A stretch of 64,000 nucleotides of DNA from Volvox africanus (Eukaryota; Chlorophyta; Chlorophyceae; Chlamydomonadales; Volvocaceae), in NCBI GenBank assembly GCA_030268105.1, contig BSDZ01000053.1:1-64000 (forward strand), written 5' to 3'. The notes beneath the pieces were generated by a model. The model had not been told where the DNA came from and ran no database searches. It saw only the letters and a list, made by a program, of their open reading frames with translations. Made by a program: the position numbers and the translations under genes. Shown here piece after piece: positions 23,940 to 36,451 of the stretch; positions within the stretch are counted from its first letter, which is position 1, and each line of letters starts with the position of its first letter.

Positions 23940-24035
23940 GCAGCCATCACCAGGTGTTGGTGGCTAGGGTGCAGAGTAAAACTGTGTCTGGAAGGCCAGT
24001 TGCCTACCATTGTAGGCCCCCTGCCTCAGAGATCC

Positions 24036-24169
24036 ATTGCGTGATTGCGTGATTGTGTGATTGTGTGATTGCGTGATTGCGTGATTGCGAGATTGCGTAA
24101 TTGCGTGATTGCGTAATTGCGTTGTTGTGTTGTTGCGTTGCTGTGTTGTTGCGTTGTTGCGTTGTTGCG
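24036..24169 (+). repeat. 8-bp minisatellite, unit 11 (shortest)
   Basis: 134 bp, contracted mainly in the TTGTTGCG part. Confidence 0.94.
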
Positions 24170-24223
24170 TGCGTGAGTCCGTATGTGGTTGTGGTGCGGC
24201 CCTTTACGCCCTCGTCGTCGTTG

Positions 24224-24294
24224 GCACCAGTGGTATAGTGGTAGCATAGGTCCTTGCCACGGACCAGACCCGAGTTCGATTGTCGGCTGGTGCA
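24224..24294 (+). tRNA. tRNA-Gly(GCC), T-stem mismatch (unit 11)
   Basis: Same as unit 1 (GTCGG form). Confidence 0.85.
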
Positions 24295-24829
24295 TCAGAC
24301 CGTCAGGAACGCAGTCTGCCTCGGAGAGAGACCTATCCTAAGACCTATCTGTAGGGACGCTGCAAGGGAGCTGGAATATATTCGCACACCTACACCCTAT
24401 TCGTGATACAGCCTGCACGGAACTCCAGTGCACCTGTCGGCAAAACTGAGAGCAAGAACCCAGTGTGCTGTGGGTTGTGGGGTGTGGGATGGAGCTTGTG
24501 TGAGACAGGGAGACACTGCTGCATAGTAGAAATACTGGGCAGGGGGACTTATTGCTGGTCAATAGCTACTATAAAGGTGAGCGGGAAAACATGTTGATTG
24601 GAGTTGAGGAAAGGCCATCAATGGTGGCTTATTACACTCCTCAACCTTGTGTAGAAAGGTCAACACCTGTCCATACCTTTGGTGAGGCATTTAACAGCAG
24701 CAACCTACAGATGGGAGCAGGTAGAACTCATACCACACACACTTGACTTTCATTTAGCATTGCTGCTGTTTAATAGGTAGGATGGGATACATGCTGGCAT
24801 GGCCATGCATGCATGCAGGCCGTGGCAGA

Positions 24830-24993
24830 TGTTGTATCCCTCTTCGCTGCTCATGCACTTATCTGCACGTCTTAACGTTAAGTGCCACGTGCCGAATGCT
24901 CACAAGACAGACCAAAACATCCAGACGCGATATCAGGGGCAGCGGAAGTCTTCAGGAGCGAAAAGGCTACCACTTACAGTCAAAAAGGTGCGA

Positions 24994-25032
<39 letters not shown>

Positions 25033-25729
25033 GCTATCAGAACCGACACCAGGCGATCATCATCTAACCGGCTCTCAATGCTCAGGCTTGGCTCGGGCCA
25101 ATCACAGTGTAATATAGTTCAGTATGATAATATTGACGATAATCCGATAAGAGCTCGGTAAAAGCGTATGCTATCCGGCCGTTCTCGCACGTAATCTTCT
25201 TGTGATACCGATACACGGTACATATCACACCAGATCGTCCATCCACAAGTGTGATAAGCCCTAGCAGACGTATCAACGATATTCTATTCGCATGCAGTAT
25301 ATTTATCATACACAAGCCTTCCTGGCATTTGTTCAATGTGAATGGCCAAGTATCAATGAATGGCCAAGTATCAATGAATGGCCAACTAACCACTGTGGTT
25401 ATAGCACTTCTCACACCTATGTGTCGATCATGCCAGCATGGAAGTAATGGTATAACCAAACAGTAAATAATAGTACTTAACATGTCATGCCATTTTAATG
25501 CTCGTCAACTATGTTTGCCGGCTGGATCCAAACATTTGTTAGTTGGCGCATTAATGATGCAGCTGGCAACGCAAGACAAGGAATCCCAATTGCATGGATT
25601 CCACAATGCACAACTAGCGAAATATATACAGATGTATTTATTGACAGCATTGCATATTTTACGTGTGCTTATCACCTTGTTAGGTCGCAGCAACCAACAC
25701 ATTGATGATAATCAATCCGTAATACAACA
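24830..25729 (-). mobile_element. Solo LTR, unit 12
   Basis: 900-bp copy; the first with the 'ccttccTggc' variant carried through unit 16. The spacer before it lacks one G ('gaaaggccatc'). Confidence 0.83.
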
Positions 25730-25825
25730 GCAGCCATCACCAGGTGTTGGTGGCTAGGGTGCAGAGTAAAACTGTGTCTGGAAGGCCAGTTGCCTACCAT
25801 TGTAGGCCCCCTGCCTCAGAGATCC

Positions 25826-26064
25826 ATTGCGTGATTGCATGATTGTGTGATTGTGTGATTGCGTGATTGCGTGATTGCGAGATTGCGTGATTGCGTGATT
25901 GCGTACTTGCGTTGTTGCGTTGATTGCGTGAGTGCGTTGTTGCGTTGTTGTGTTGTTGCGTTGCTGTGTTGTTGCGTTGCTGTGTTGTTGCGTTGCTGTG
26001 TTGTTGCGTTGTAGCGTTGTTGTGTTGTTGCGTTGTTGCGTTGTTGTGTTGTTGCGTTGTTGCG
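25826..26064 (+). repeat. 8-bp minisatellite, unit 12
   Basis: 239 bp; has 'gtacttgcg' and 'gttgtagcg' variants. The latter is shared with the fragment at 53083-53250. Confidence 0.94.
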
Positions 26065-26118
26065 TGCGTGAGTCCGTATGTGGTTGTGGTGCGGCCCTTT
26101 ACGCCCTCGTTGTCGTTG

Positions 26119-26190
26119 GCACCAGTGGTATAGTGGTAGCATAGGTCCTTGCCACGGACCAGACCCGAGTTCAATTAGTCGGCTGGTGCA
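26119..26190 (+). tRNA. tRNA-Gly(GCC), damaged T arm with inserted base (unit 12)
   Basis: 72 nt instead of 71. The T loop reads TTCAATT, with G57 of the B-box core changed to A, and an extra A precedes GTCGG. The other arms are unchanged. Most likely non-functional. Confidence 0.8.
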
Positions 26191-26725
26191 TCAGACCGCC
26201 AGGAACGCAGTCTGCCTCGGAGAGAGACCTATCCAAGACCTATCTGTAGGGACGCTGCAAGGGAGCTGGAATATATTCGCACACCTACACCCTATTCGTG
26301 ATACAGCCTGCACGGAACTCCAGTGCACCTGTCGGCAAAACTGAGAGCAAGAACCCAGTGTGCTGTGGGTTGTGGGGTGTGGGATGGAGCTTGTGTGAGA
26401 CAGGGAGACACTGCTGCATAGTAGAAATACTGGGCAGGGGGACTTATTGCTGGTCAATAGCTACTACAAAGGTGAGCGGGAAAACATGTTGATTGGAGTT
26501 GAGGAAAGGGCCATCAATGGTGGCTTATTACACTCCTCAACCTTGTGTAGAAAGGTCAACACCTGTCCATACCTTTGGTGAGGCATTTAACAGCAGCAAC
26601 CTACAGATGGGAGCAGGTAGAACTCATACCACACACACTTGACTTTCATTTAGCATTGCTGCTGTTTAATAGGTAGGATGGGATACATGCTGGCATGGCC
26701 ATGCATGCATGCAGGCCGTGGCAGA

Positions 26726-26889
26726 TGTTGTATCCCTCTTCGCTGCTCATGCACTTATCTGCACGTCTTAACGTTAAGTGCCACGTGCCGAATGCTCACA
26801 AGACAGACCAAAACATCCAGACGCGATATCAGGGGCAGCGGAAGTCTTCAGGAGCGAAAAGGCTACCACTTACAGTCAAAAAGGTGCGA

Positions 26890-26926
<37 letters not shown>

Positions 26927-27623
26927 GCTATCAGAACCGACACCAGGCGATCATCATCTAACCGGCTCTCAATGCTCAGGCTTGGCTCGGGCCAATCACA
27001 GTGTAATATAGTTCAGTATGATAATATTGACGATAATCCGATAAGAGCTCGGTAAAAGCGTATGCTATCCGGCCGTTCTCGCACGTAATCTTCTTGTGAT
27101 ACCGATACACGGTACATATCACACCAGATCGTCCATCCACAAGTGTGATAAGCCCTAGCAGACGTATCAACGATATTCTATTCGCATGCAGTATATTTAT
27201 CATACACAAGCCTTCCTGGCATTTGTTCAATGTGAATGGCCAAGTATCAATGAATGGCCAAGTATCAATGAATGGCCAACTAACCACTGTGGTTATAGCA
27301 CTTCTCACACCTATGTGTCGATCATGCCAGCATGGAAGTAATGGTATAACCAAACAGTAAATAATAGTACTTAACATGTCATGCCATTTTAATGCTCGTC
27401 AACTATGTTTGCCGGCTGGATCCAAACATTTGTTAGTTGGCGCATTAATGATGCAGCTGGCAACGCAAGACAAGGAATCCCAATTGCATGGATTCCACAA
27501 TGCATAACTAGCGAAATATATACAGATGTATTTATTGACAGCATTGCATATTTTACGTGTGCTTATCACCTTGTTAGGTCGCAGCAACCAACACATTGAT
27601 GATAATCAATCCGTAATACAACA
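26726..27623 (-). mobile_element. Solo LTR, unit 13
   Basis: 898-bp copy; returns to 'aatgcaTaac' after the C form of units 6-12. Confidence 0.83.
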
Positions 27624-27719
27624 GCAGCCATCACCAGGTGTTGGTGGCTAGGGTGCAGAGTAAAACTGTGTCTGGAAGGCCAGTTGCCTACCATTGTAGG
27701 CCCCCTGCCTCAGAGATCC

Positions 27720-27957
27720 ATTGCGTGATTGCGTGATTGTGTGATTGCGTGATTGCGTGATTGTGTGATTGCGTGATTGCGTGATTGCGTGATTGCGAGA
27801 TTGCGTGATTGCGTGATTGCGTAATTGCGTTGTTGCGTTGTTGCGTGAGTGCGTTGTTGCGTTGTTGCGTTGTTGTGTTGTTGCGTTGCTGTGTTGTTGC
27901 GTTGTTGCGTTGTTGTGTCGTTGCGTTGCTGTGTTGTTGCGTTGTTGCGTTGTTGCG
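27720..27957 (+). repeat. 8-bp minisatellite, unit 13
   Basis: 238 bp; a TGTCGTTG variant is shared with units 14-15. Confidence 0.94.
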
Positions 27958-28011
27958 TGCGTGAGTCCGTATGTGGTTGTGGTGCGGCCCTTTACGCCCT
28001 CGTCGTCGTTG

Positions 28012-28082
28012 GCACCAGTGGTATAGTGGTAGCATAGGTCCTTGCCACGGACCAGACCCGAGTTCGATTAGCGGCTGGTGCA
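28012..28082 (+). tRNA. tRNA-Gly(GCC), two T-stem mismatches (unit 13)
   Basis: The T-stem 3' side is AGCGG, so the two pairs next to the loop (A and G on the 5' side) become A-G and G-A. The other arms match unit 1. Confidence 0.82.
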
Positions 28083-28617
28083 TCAGACCGCCAGGAACGC
28101 AGTCTGCCTCGGAGAGAGACCTATCCAAGACCTATCTGTAGGGACGCTGCAAGGGAGCTGGAATATATTCGCACACCTACACCCTATTCGTGATACAGCC
28201 TGCACGGAACTCCAGTGCACCTGTCGGCAAAACTGAGAGCAAGAACCCAGTGTGCTGTGGGTTGTGGGGTGTGGGATGGAGCTTGTGTGAGACAGGGAGA
28301 CACTGCTGCATAGTAGAAATACTGGGCAGGGGGACTTATTGCTGGTCAATAGCTACTATAAAGGTGAGCGGGAAAACATGTTGATTGGAGTTGAGGAAAG
28401 GGCCATCAATGGTGGCTTATTACACTCCTCAACCTTGTGTAGAAAGGTCAACACCTGTCCATACCTTTGGTGAGGCATTTAACAGCAGCAACCTACAGAT
28501 GGGAGCAGGTAGAACTCATACCACACACACTTGACTTTCATTTAGCATTGCTGCTGTTTAATAGGTAGGATGGGATACATGCTGGCATGGCCATGCATGC
28601 ATGCAGGCCGTGGCAGA

Positions 28618-28781
28618 TGTTGTATCCCTCTTCGCTGCTCATGCACTTATCTGCACGTCTTAACGTTAAGTGCCACGTGCCGAATGCTCACAAGACAGAC
28701 CAAAACATCCAGACGCGATATCAGGGGCAGCGGAAGTCTTCAGGAGCGAAAAGGCTACCACTTACAGTCAAAAAGGTGCGA

Positions 28782-28818
<37 letters not shown>

Positions 28819-29515
28819 GCTATCAGAACCGACACCAGGCGATCATCATCTAACCGGCTCTCAATGCTCAGGCTTGGCTCGGGCCAATCACAGTGTAATA
28901 TAGTTCAGTATGATAATATTGACGATAATCCGATAAGAGCTCGGTAAAAGCGTATGCTATCCGGCCGTTCTCGCACGTAATCTTCTTGTGATACCGATAC
29001 ACGGTACATATCACACCAGATCGTCCATCCACAAGTGTGATAAGCCCTAGCAGACGTATCAACGATATTCTATTCGCATGCAGTATATTTATCATACACA
29101 AGCCTTCCTGGCATTTGTTCAATGTGAATGGCCAAGTATCAATGAATGGCCAAGTATCAATGAATGGCCAACTAACCACTGTGGTTATAGCACTTCTCAC
29201 ACCTATGTGTCGATCATGCCAGCATGGAAGTAATGGTATAACCAAACAGTAAATAATAGTACTTAACATGTCATGCCATTTTAATGCTCGTCAACTATGT
29301 TTGCCGGCTGGATCCAAACATTTGTTAGTTGGCGCATTAATGATGCAGCTGGCAACGCAAGACAAGGAATCCCAATTGCATGGATTCCACAATGCATAAC
29401 TAGCGAAATATATACAGATGTATTTATTGACAGCATTGCATATTTTACGTGTGCTTATCACCTTGTTAGGTCGCAGCAACCAACACATTGATGATAATCA
29501 ATCCGTAATACAACA
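28618..29515 (-). mobile_element. Solo LTR, unit 14
   Basis: 898-bp copy with the same ends and flanks as unit 1. Confidence 0.83.
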
Positions 29516-29611
29516 GCAGCCATCACCAGGTGTTGGTGGCTAGGGTGCAGAGTAAAACTGTGTCTGGAAGGCCAGTTGCCTACCATTGTAGGCCCCCTGC
29601 CTCAGAGATCC

Positions 29612-29857
29612 ATTGCGTGATTGCGTGATTGTGTGATTGCGTGATTGCGTGATTGTGTGATTGCGTGATTGCGTGATTGCGTGATTGCGTTGTTGCGTTG
29701 TTGCGTGAGTGCGTTGTTGCGTTGTTGCGTTGTTGTGTTGTTGCGTTGCTGTGTTGTTACGTTGTTGCGTTGTTGTGTTGTTGCGTTGCTGTGTTGTTGC
29801 GTTGTTGCGTTGTTGTGTCGTTGCGTTGCTGTGTTGTTGCGTTGTTGCGTTGTTGCG
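29612..29857 (+). repeat. 8-bp minisatellite, unit 14
   Basis: 246 bp, nearly the same as unit 15. Confidence 0.94.
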
Positions 29858-29911
29858 TGCGTGAGTCCGTATGTGGTTGTGGTGCGGCCCTTTACGCCCT
29901 CGTCGTCGTTG

Positions 29912-29982
29912 GCACCAGTGGTATAGTGGTAGCATAGGTCCTTGCCACGGACCAGACCCGAGTTCGATTAGCGGCTGGTGCA
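29912..29982 (+). tRNA. tRNA-Gly(GCC), two T-stem mismatches (unit 14)
   Basis: AGCGG form, identical to unit 13. Confidence 0.82.
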
Positions 29983-30517
29983 TCAGACCGCCAGGAACGC
30001 AGTCTGCCTCGGAGAGAGACCTATCCAAGACCTATCTGTAGGGACGCTGCAAGGGAGCTGGAATATATTCGCACACCTACACCCTATTCGTGATACAGCC
30101 TGCACGGAACTCCAGTGCACCTGTCGGCAAAACTGAGAGCAAGAACCCAGTGTGCTGTGGGTTGTGGGGTGTGGGATGGAGCTTGTGTGAGACAGGGAGA
30201 CACTGCTGCATAGTAGAAATACTGGGCAGGGGGACTTATTGCTGGTCAATAGCTACTACAAAGGTGAGCGGGAAAACATGTTGATTGGAGTTGAGGAAAG
30301 GGCCATCAATGGTGGCTTATTACACTCCTCAACCTTGTGTAGAAAGGTCAACACCTGTCCATACCTTTGGTGAGGCATTTAACAGCAGCAACCTACAGAT
30401 GGGAGCAGGTAGAACTCATACCACACACACTTGACTTTCATTTAGCATTGCTGCTGTTTAATAGGTAGGATGGGATACATACTGGCATGGCCATGCATGC
30501 ATGCAGGCCGTGGCAGA

Positions 30518-31411
30518 TGTTGTATCCCTCTTCGCTGCTCATGCACTTATCTGCACGTCTTAACGTTAAGTGCCACGTGCCGAATGCTCACAAGACAGAC
30601 CAAAACATCCAGACGCGATATCAGGGGCAGCGGAAGTCTTCAGGAGCGAAAAGGCTACCACTTACAGTCAAAAAGGTGCGATGCAGTGTGTGTGTGTGTG
30701 TGTGTGTGTGTTTGGCTATCAGAACCGACACCAGGCGATCATCATCTAACCGGCTCTCAATGCTCAGGCTTGGCTCGGGCCAATCACAGTGTAATATAGT
30801 TCAGTATGATAATATTGACGATAATCCGATAAGAGCTCGGTAAAAGCGTATGCTATCCGGCCGTTCTCGCACGTAATCTTCTTGTGATACCGATACACGG
30901 TACATATCACACCAGATCGTCCATCCACAAGTGTGATAAGCCCTAGCAGACGTATCAACGATATTCTATTCGCATGCAGTATATTTATCATACACAAGCC
31001 TTCCTGGCATTTGTTCAATGTGAATGGCCAAGTATCAATGAATGGCCAAGTATCAATGAATGGCCAACTAACCACTGTGGTTATAGCACTTCTCACACCT
31101 ATGTGTCGATCATGCCAGCATGGAAGTAATGGTATAACCAAACAGTAAATAATAGTACTTAACATGTCATGCCATTTTAATGCTCGTCAACTATGTTTGC
31201 CGGCTGGATCCAAACATTTGTTAGTTGGCGCATTAATGATGCAGCTGGCAACGCAAGACAAGGAATCCCAATTGCATGGATTCCACAATGCATAACTAGC
31301 GAAATATATACAGATGTATTTATTGACAGCATTGCATATTTTACGTGTGCTTATCACCTTGTTAGGTCGCAGCAACCAACACATTGATGATAATCAATCC
31401 GTAATACAACA
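30518..31411 (-). mobile_element. Solo LTR, unit 15
   Basis: 894-bp copy. The upstream spacer has 'gatacatActgg', shared only with unit 16. Confidence 0.83.
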
Positions 31412-31507
31412 GCAGCCATCACCAGGTGTTGGTGGCTAGGGTGCAGAGTAAAACTGTGTCTGGAAGGCCAGTTGCCTACCATTGTAGGCCCCCTGCCTCA
31501 GAGATCC

Positions 31508-31753
31508 ATTGCGTGATTGCGTGATTGTGTGATTGCGTGATTGCGTGATTGTGTGATTGCGTGATTGCGTGATTGCGTGATTGCGTTGTTGCGTTGTTGC
31601 GTGAGTGCGTTGTTGCGTTGTTGCGTTGTTGTGTTGTTGCGTTGCTGTGTTGTTACGTTGTTGCGTTGTTGTGTTGTTGCGTTGCTGTGTTGTTGCGTTG
31701 TTGCGTTGTTGTGTCGTTGCGTTGCTGTGTTGTTGCGTTGTTGCGTTGTTGCG
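31508..31753 (+). repeat. 8-bp minisatellite, unit 15
   Basis: 246 bp, nearly the same as unit 14. Confidence 0.94.
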
Positions 31754-31807
31754 TGCGTGAGTCCGTATGTGGTTGTGGTGCGGCCCTTTACGCCCTCGTC
31801 GTCGTTG

Positions 31808-31878
31808 GCACCAGTGGTATAGTGGTAGCATAGGTCCTTGCCACGGACCAGACCCGAGTTCGATTAGCGGCTGGTGCA
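31808..31878 (+). tRNA. tRNA-Gly(GCC), two T-stem mismatches (unit 15)
   Basis: AGCGG form, identical to unit 13. Confidence 0.82.
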
Positions 31879-32579
31879 TCAGACCGCCAGGAACGCAGTC
31901 TGCCTCGGAGAGAGACCTATCCAAGACCTATCTGTAGGGACGCTGCAAGGGAGCTGGAATATATTCGCACACCTACACCCTATTCGTGATACAGCCTGCA
32001 CGGAACTCCAGTGCACCTGTCGGCAAAACTGAGAGCAAGAACCCAGTGTGCTGTGGGTTGTGGGGTGTGGGATGGAGCTTGTGTGAGACAGGGAGACACT
32101 GCTGCATAGTAGAAATACTGGGCAGGGGGACTTATTGCTGGTCAATAGCTACTACAAAGGTGAGCGGGAAAACATGTTGATTGGAGTTGAGGAAAGGGCC
32201 ATCAATGGTGGCTTATTACACTCCTCAACCTTGTGTAGAAAGGTCAACACCTGTCCATACCTTTGGTGAGGCATTTAACAGCAGCAACCTACAGATGGGA
32301 GCAGGTAGAACTCATACCACACACACTTGACTTTCATTTAGCATTGCTGCTGTTTAATAGGTAGGATGGGATACATACTGGCATGGCCATGCATGCATGC
32401 AGGCCGTGGCAGATGTTGTATCCCTCTTCGCTGCTCATGCACTTATCTGCACGTCTTAACGTTAAGTGCCACGTGCCGAATGCTCACAAGACAGACCAAA
32501 ACATCCAGACGCGATATCAGGGGCAGCGGAAGTCTTCAGGAGCGAAAAGGCTACCACTTACAGTCAAAAAGGTGCGATG

Positions 32580-33408
32580 TGTTGTGCCTCTCCTTAGGGT
32601 TTGCTCATAGGTATCTGCACGTCTGGGGACTTTTGATACCGATGCACAAGCACTTGCAAGTACATCAAGGCATTTGAGAGCAAACAGAGACAGCGGAAGA
32701 CTTCAGAGCAAGGAGAGATATAACTTACAATCATATATCAACGAAGCAATGCAGGGACGCGATCGCCGTCAGCGCCGGAAGCAAGCGTTCATCACGCGGC
32801 GTTGATTAGCGAAGTTTAGGCTTAGCTCGGGCTAAGATATTAGAGCAACTAGCAATAGTTGAGTTGAACACACGAGTGTTCCATGAGCATGTTTTGTCCG
32901 CTCTACTTAGCCGTCCTCGCATCTGTTATACTCGCGATATCTCTACGCCGTACAATCCACACTAGGAGGCCAACCTTAAGTGCGGAAAACCCTACTGCGT
33001 ATCTGCGATATCCACGTATAACAACCGATAAGCCTTCCCGGCATTCGCAAGATGCAAGGGTCCGAATAGCAATATTCGGTTGCAAGTCATTCATCGCGAC
33101 TAGTGCGGTGCTCACAAAGCATGCCGCAACAATGTAATATTATAGCAAATAATATTACTTAACAGTACATGACATGAGCATGCCGCGCGCCTGTGCTTCT
33201 CTGAGCATTGCATATGTTAGGCGTATCAGCGGTGATGCGATGTGTCGTGATGCATAGCATTAACATGCTAATTATATGTAAATGTATGCAAATACATTTA
33301 TATGCATGCGAGTTCATTCATGGTCATCATGCATTCATCAAGTCAGCACTTCGCCTCGTAGCGTCGCATTGACCTACACATCGGCGGGAAATGAACCGTG
33401 GCACAACA
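32580..33408 (-). repeat. E3 3' LTR (left-hand copy)
   Basis: 829 bp, nearly identical to 36878-37706. In orientation and order it also matches the solo LTRs of the array, though those are far more diverged. Confidence 0.93.
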
Positions 33409-33424
33409 ATTATCCCCCCTCCCG
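33409..33424 (-). promoter_or_regulatory. E3 polypurine tract
   Basis: On the minus strand, CGGGAGGGGGGATAAT sits directly before the 3' LTR. The equivalent E1 tract (50561-50576) has the same sequence. Expected primer site for plus-strand DNA synthesis. Confidence 0.8.
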
Positions 33425-34266
33425 CATGCAGCGTCCTCGCTGCCTAGCATCGCTTCCATTAATTGAGGTATCAACAACAACCTCCACATGGAAAAGCAAC
33501 GAGTAATCGGGCATTGCAAGGATAATATCATCAGTGCCGGTTCGATTGAGCTCGTCGAATACCCGTCGGCACTTCGATGACTCAAACAAAACGAACATCC
33601 CTTGCGGGTCAAGTTCGCAAGTCATATGAATAGAGTAATTTTCAGTGGGCTTCCGGAGATACTTGGTCAAGCCTGGGAACTGCGAAGTCCCGAGAGGTTC
33701 TGAGGCACGGGCCAAAACATGAACCACGGCGACCTTCCGCGAAACCATTTTCACATTGGCGGCCGCTACAATGTGACTGAAATACTCCACCTGAGGCTAC
33801 GCCCAAACATTTGGCGCGTTTAGCAAACGATTGCTTCTGCCTTATCACATAAAAACATGAGCCACAGATGCTCCATCATGCGTTTGGGATGAACCAAGAT
33901 GTCATCCATACAACAAAACCTGTCGGCAAACGGCCCGAGCATGCGGTTCACATCCGCTTCAAGTGTCATGGGGCATTAGTCAAATCCCAAGCGACACGGC
34001 CGTATACTCAAATTGACCAAAGGGATTTCGAAAAGCGATTTTCAAAATATCAGAGGCAGCGATGCCAGTCTGATTGCAACCCTGTTGCGAGTCAATTGAG
34101 GAGACATAAGCTGAACGTTCAGCATATCGAACAGGTTATCAACACACATACAAAGGGTCGCGATTTCAACATCATTCGCATTCAAGCCCGGTAGGCAGTA
34201 CACATGCTCAGGATACCGACAAGTATTATCGGTGCAGAGTAGGAGGATGTGTGGGGCAACAATCAT
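33410..34266 (-). pseudogene. pol: E3 reverse transcriptase remnant, truncated
   Basis: 34266-34042 carries a damaged match to the '[19 protein letters not shown]' part of RT. 33790-33410 matches the end of RT and the start of RNase H ('NVKMVSRKVAVVHV', 'MPDYSLLFHVEVV'). Sequence then jumps directly to the 3' terminal segment before the polypurine tract, so RNase H, integrase and chromodomain are deleted. Confidence 0.72.
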
Positions 34267-34618
34267 ACCCTTTGTAGCATTTCTGTCTCTTACTGCCGCT
34301 CAACCTTGCACTTGGTAGCGCTTCAGAGAACAGAGGGATTGTGCAAACAACAGGACAAGGTGGAAGCGCGGGGATATCATGAGACATCCGTATGCATTTT
34401 GCATCAAGGCTTCGACCCCAGAATCCACAAAATCTGCGCGGTGGTGGCACATCATTCCACCTAATGCCTCAAAAGCCCATACGGTTCATGACTCCGTGGC
34501 TTCGGTTTTCATTCGCGTGGCCAATGTAGGCGCAGCGTAACCATAGGCACCGCCTCAGTTTTGCCCTCCTTTGGTGTGACACCTGGTACCCTCCGACCCG
34601 AGTCCCCCTTGGCCTACA

Positions 34619-34849
34619 TCAAGGGTTAAGGACTTCGTCCGGAGCGCGCGAGGTACGACAGGATGTCAAAGACCCCTTCAGGTACGATGCAGTCTCTGCA
34701 GAACCCTGCAGTGCGTACACTCGGGTCACAACAACCAAAGGGCCTAACGATAGGCGAAGGGTGATTCTGCCCAACGATGGGACTTTTACTCCATCCGCAA
34801 GAGTAACCTGTGCACAATCCGACGACTGTGGAGAGCGACTCCACTGCAT
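34619..34849 (-). pseudogene. pol: E3 protease-region remnant
   Basis: A 76-codon open stretch aligns with the E1 protease domain ('SSDCAQVTLADG', 'GRITLRLSLGPL', 'LQGSAETASY'). The catalytic Asp segment lies just upstream in a broken frame. Confidence 0.7.
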
Positions 34850-35398
34850 TCACCCTGCCGAGTAGGTGAAGTCGTCCATGGCACCAGCATGCATGTGCCT
34901 TCAGAATACGGTCAGCAAGACCGACGTGGATTACTGGGATCCGAATACCTGTTGGCAACTGCCCTGCAGGTAACGATGCTGCACTTGTAGTAATCAATTT
35001 GCGGACAACAGCAGCAATCCCAGGATGGGTTCAAAGCAATCGGCAGAACCCACAGCAGGAGTTTCATACAAGACGTCAGTAGCATAGGGCAGTTCAGCAA
35101 CAGAACTGACACTCCCTCCATATTCACACCATCAAACAGCATGGTGCCTGGTGCGAACCAGGTGACACTGCATACCCTTTAGCATAGCCTCAGCCGCGCG
35201 CTGACTATAGGCAGGGAATAACACATGCAGCAGTGTCCGTACATTGACGTCTACTCCTGTACAAAGTAATCTGTACGAACAGTTCACATAGAGATGAGGG
35301 GATGAACATAGCCATGATACGTCCTCAAGGACCAAGAGCAACAATGTCTTCATGGCTGATCGTACGAACGACCACTGACAACACATTTGTTCAGCATT

Positions 35399-35440
35399 CC
35401 CGGGTGGAGTCGACTCCGCATAAATCCGGGCAATCCCCTA
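35399..35440 (-). promoter_or_regulatory. E3 relic of UAG readthrough signal
   Basis: TAG at 35440-35438 (minus strand), the same 7-nt spacer length, then CCCGG (35430-35426), which can pair with CCGGG (35404-35400). The variable fourth pair is G-C here. Confidence 0.5.
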
Positions 35441-36451
35441 CCTTAGCCGTATGGCCAAAGGCTGCAACAACAGACACCCCTTCGTGAGGTAGTCCACTGC
35501 ACATCTCCAGCAAAGAGTGACTATCCTCCGACGCACAAGCTCGGATTGCATGCACTCCCATTTTGCCAGTCATAGGTCCTGCATTTGCATGGCAGACACA
35601 TGAGGCACAGCTTTCAAAGCATTTTGTCCAACTAAGATACACATCTCAGCTCTCAGGACAAATGGCATCAAGTCCACTTGCGGCGGGACTCTTATCCCCA
35701 TCAAGTCAGTGGCACATTGTCTAGCCAAAGACCACGACAGATCTCACTGGAACCAGAAGATACAAAGAGCCTCAGAACGTGATTGATAAGCGGATATCAT
35801 TTCATTTGAGCGCATGCTATACAAGCCCGAGGCTAGTGTACGGCGTGCCTCCATATCACGTGGCTAATCTTCTGGGGTAAGGCGTGCAGGCAAGGCGGCA
35901 ATCAACTCACCAAACGTGAAGTTTTCCCGTGCAGTGGCCCATTGGTCTTACCATGTCTTCGTCACACCTTCAAAGGGAACTTCTGACGAAGAGACATCGC
36001 ATGGCGTCATGTTCACACCACAGCACAACTGCAGGTACTTCCTAACATCACGTAGATAGGTACGAGTTGCAATTGCGGTGTCACGCCCAACATTCACATC
36101 ATGTGAGATAAGCAATTTCGGTGCCGGGATAATAAACCTCTTCACCTCATTACCGTCAACACGGTCTTGCATTTGAGGTGACAGCAGACCCCGTTGATCA
36201 GCAGTTCCATCTGTAACCGTCATGGCTGCCGAGCGTGGCGTAGTAAGATGGATAGGAGCCTGAAACACAAGAGAATCTTGAGCAGCAATCATGTCAATAG
36301 TCTCAGGATCTCTATCAAACATTCTAGGAATGGCCCCCGGCTCGGGTTGACATGCCAAGCCTACGAACGACAGGTCGTCACGTTCCGCCATCGTGGAACA
36401 CTGACCAATACGTTCGAATTGCGTGCCAATAAATGATGCACACAATTCCAA
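35441..36451 (-). pseudogene. gag: E3 gag remnant
   Basis: A 167-codon open stretch (36451-35948) aligns with E1 Gag residues of about 1-145, including the 'TRTYLRDVRKYLQ' region. Downstream to about 35441, Gag-like sequence continues in broken frames. No usable protein is expected. Confidence 0.7.

Larger units (their letters stand above)
14048..32579 (+). repeat. tRNA-Gly composite tandem array, block 2 (rest of unit 6 to start of 16)
   Basis: The array resumes right after E4 and its CAATG duplication. tRNA spacings are 1922, 1920, 1872, 1872, 1794, 1895, 1893, 1900 and 1896 bp. Units 6-12 (repeats at about 14.3-25.6 kb) share C in the 'aatgcAcaac' context where other units have T. Units 12-16 share T in 'ccttccTggc'. 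The tRNA T-arm variant changes at units 12-13. Such blocks of shared variants are what unequal crossing-over or gene conversion leaves. Units 14 and 15 look almost identical, suggesting a recent duplication. Confidence 0.97.

Noticed and set aside
32883..33137. 84-codon ORF present in both E3 LTRs
   Set aside because: It is inside the LTR, duplicated with it, and has no recognisable domain or counterpart in the E1 LTR.
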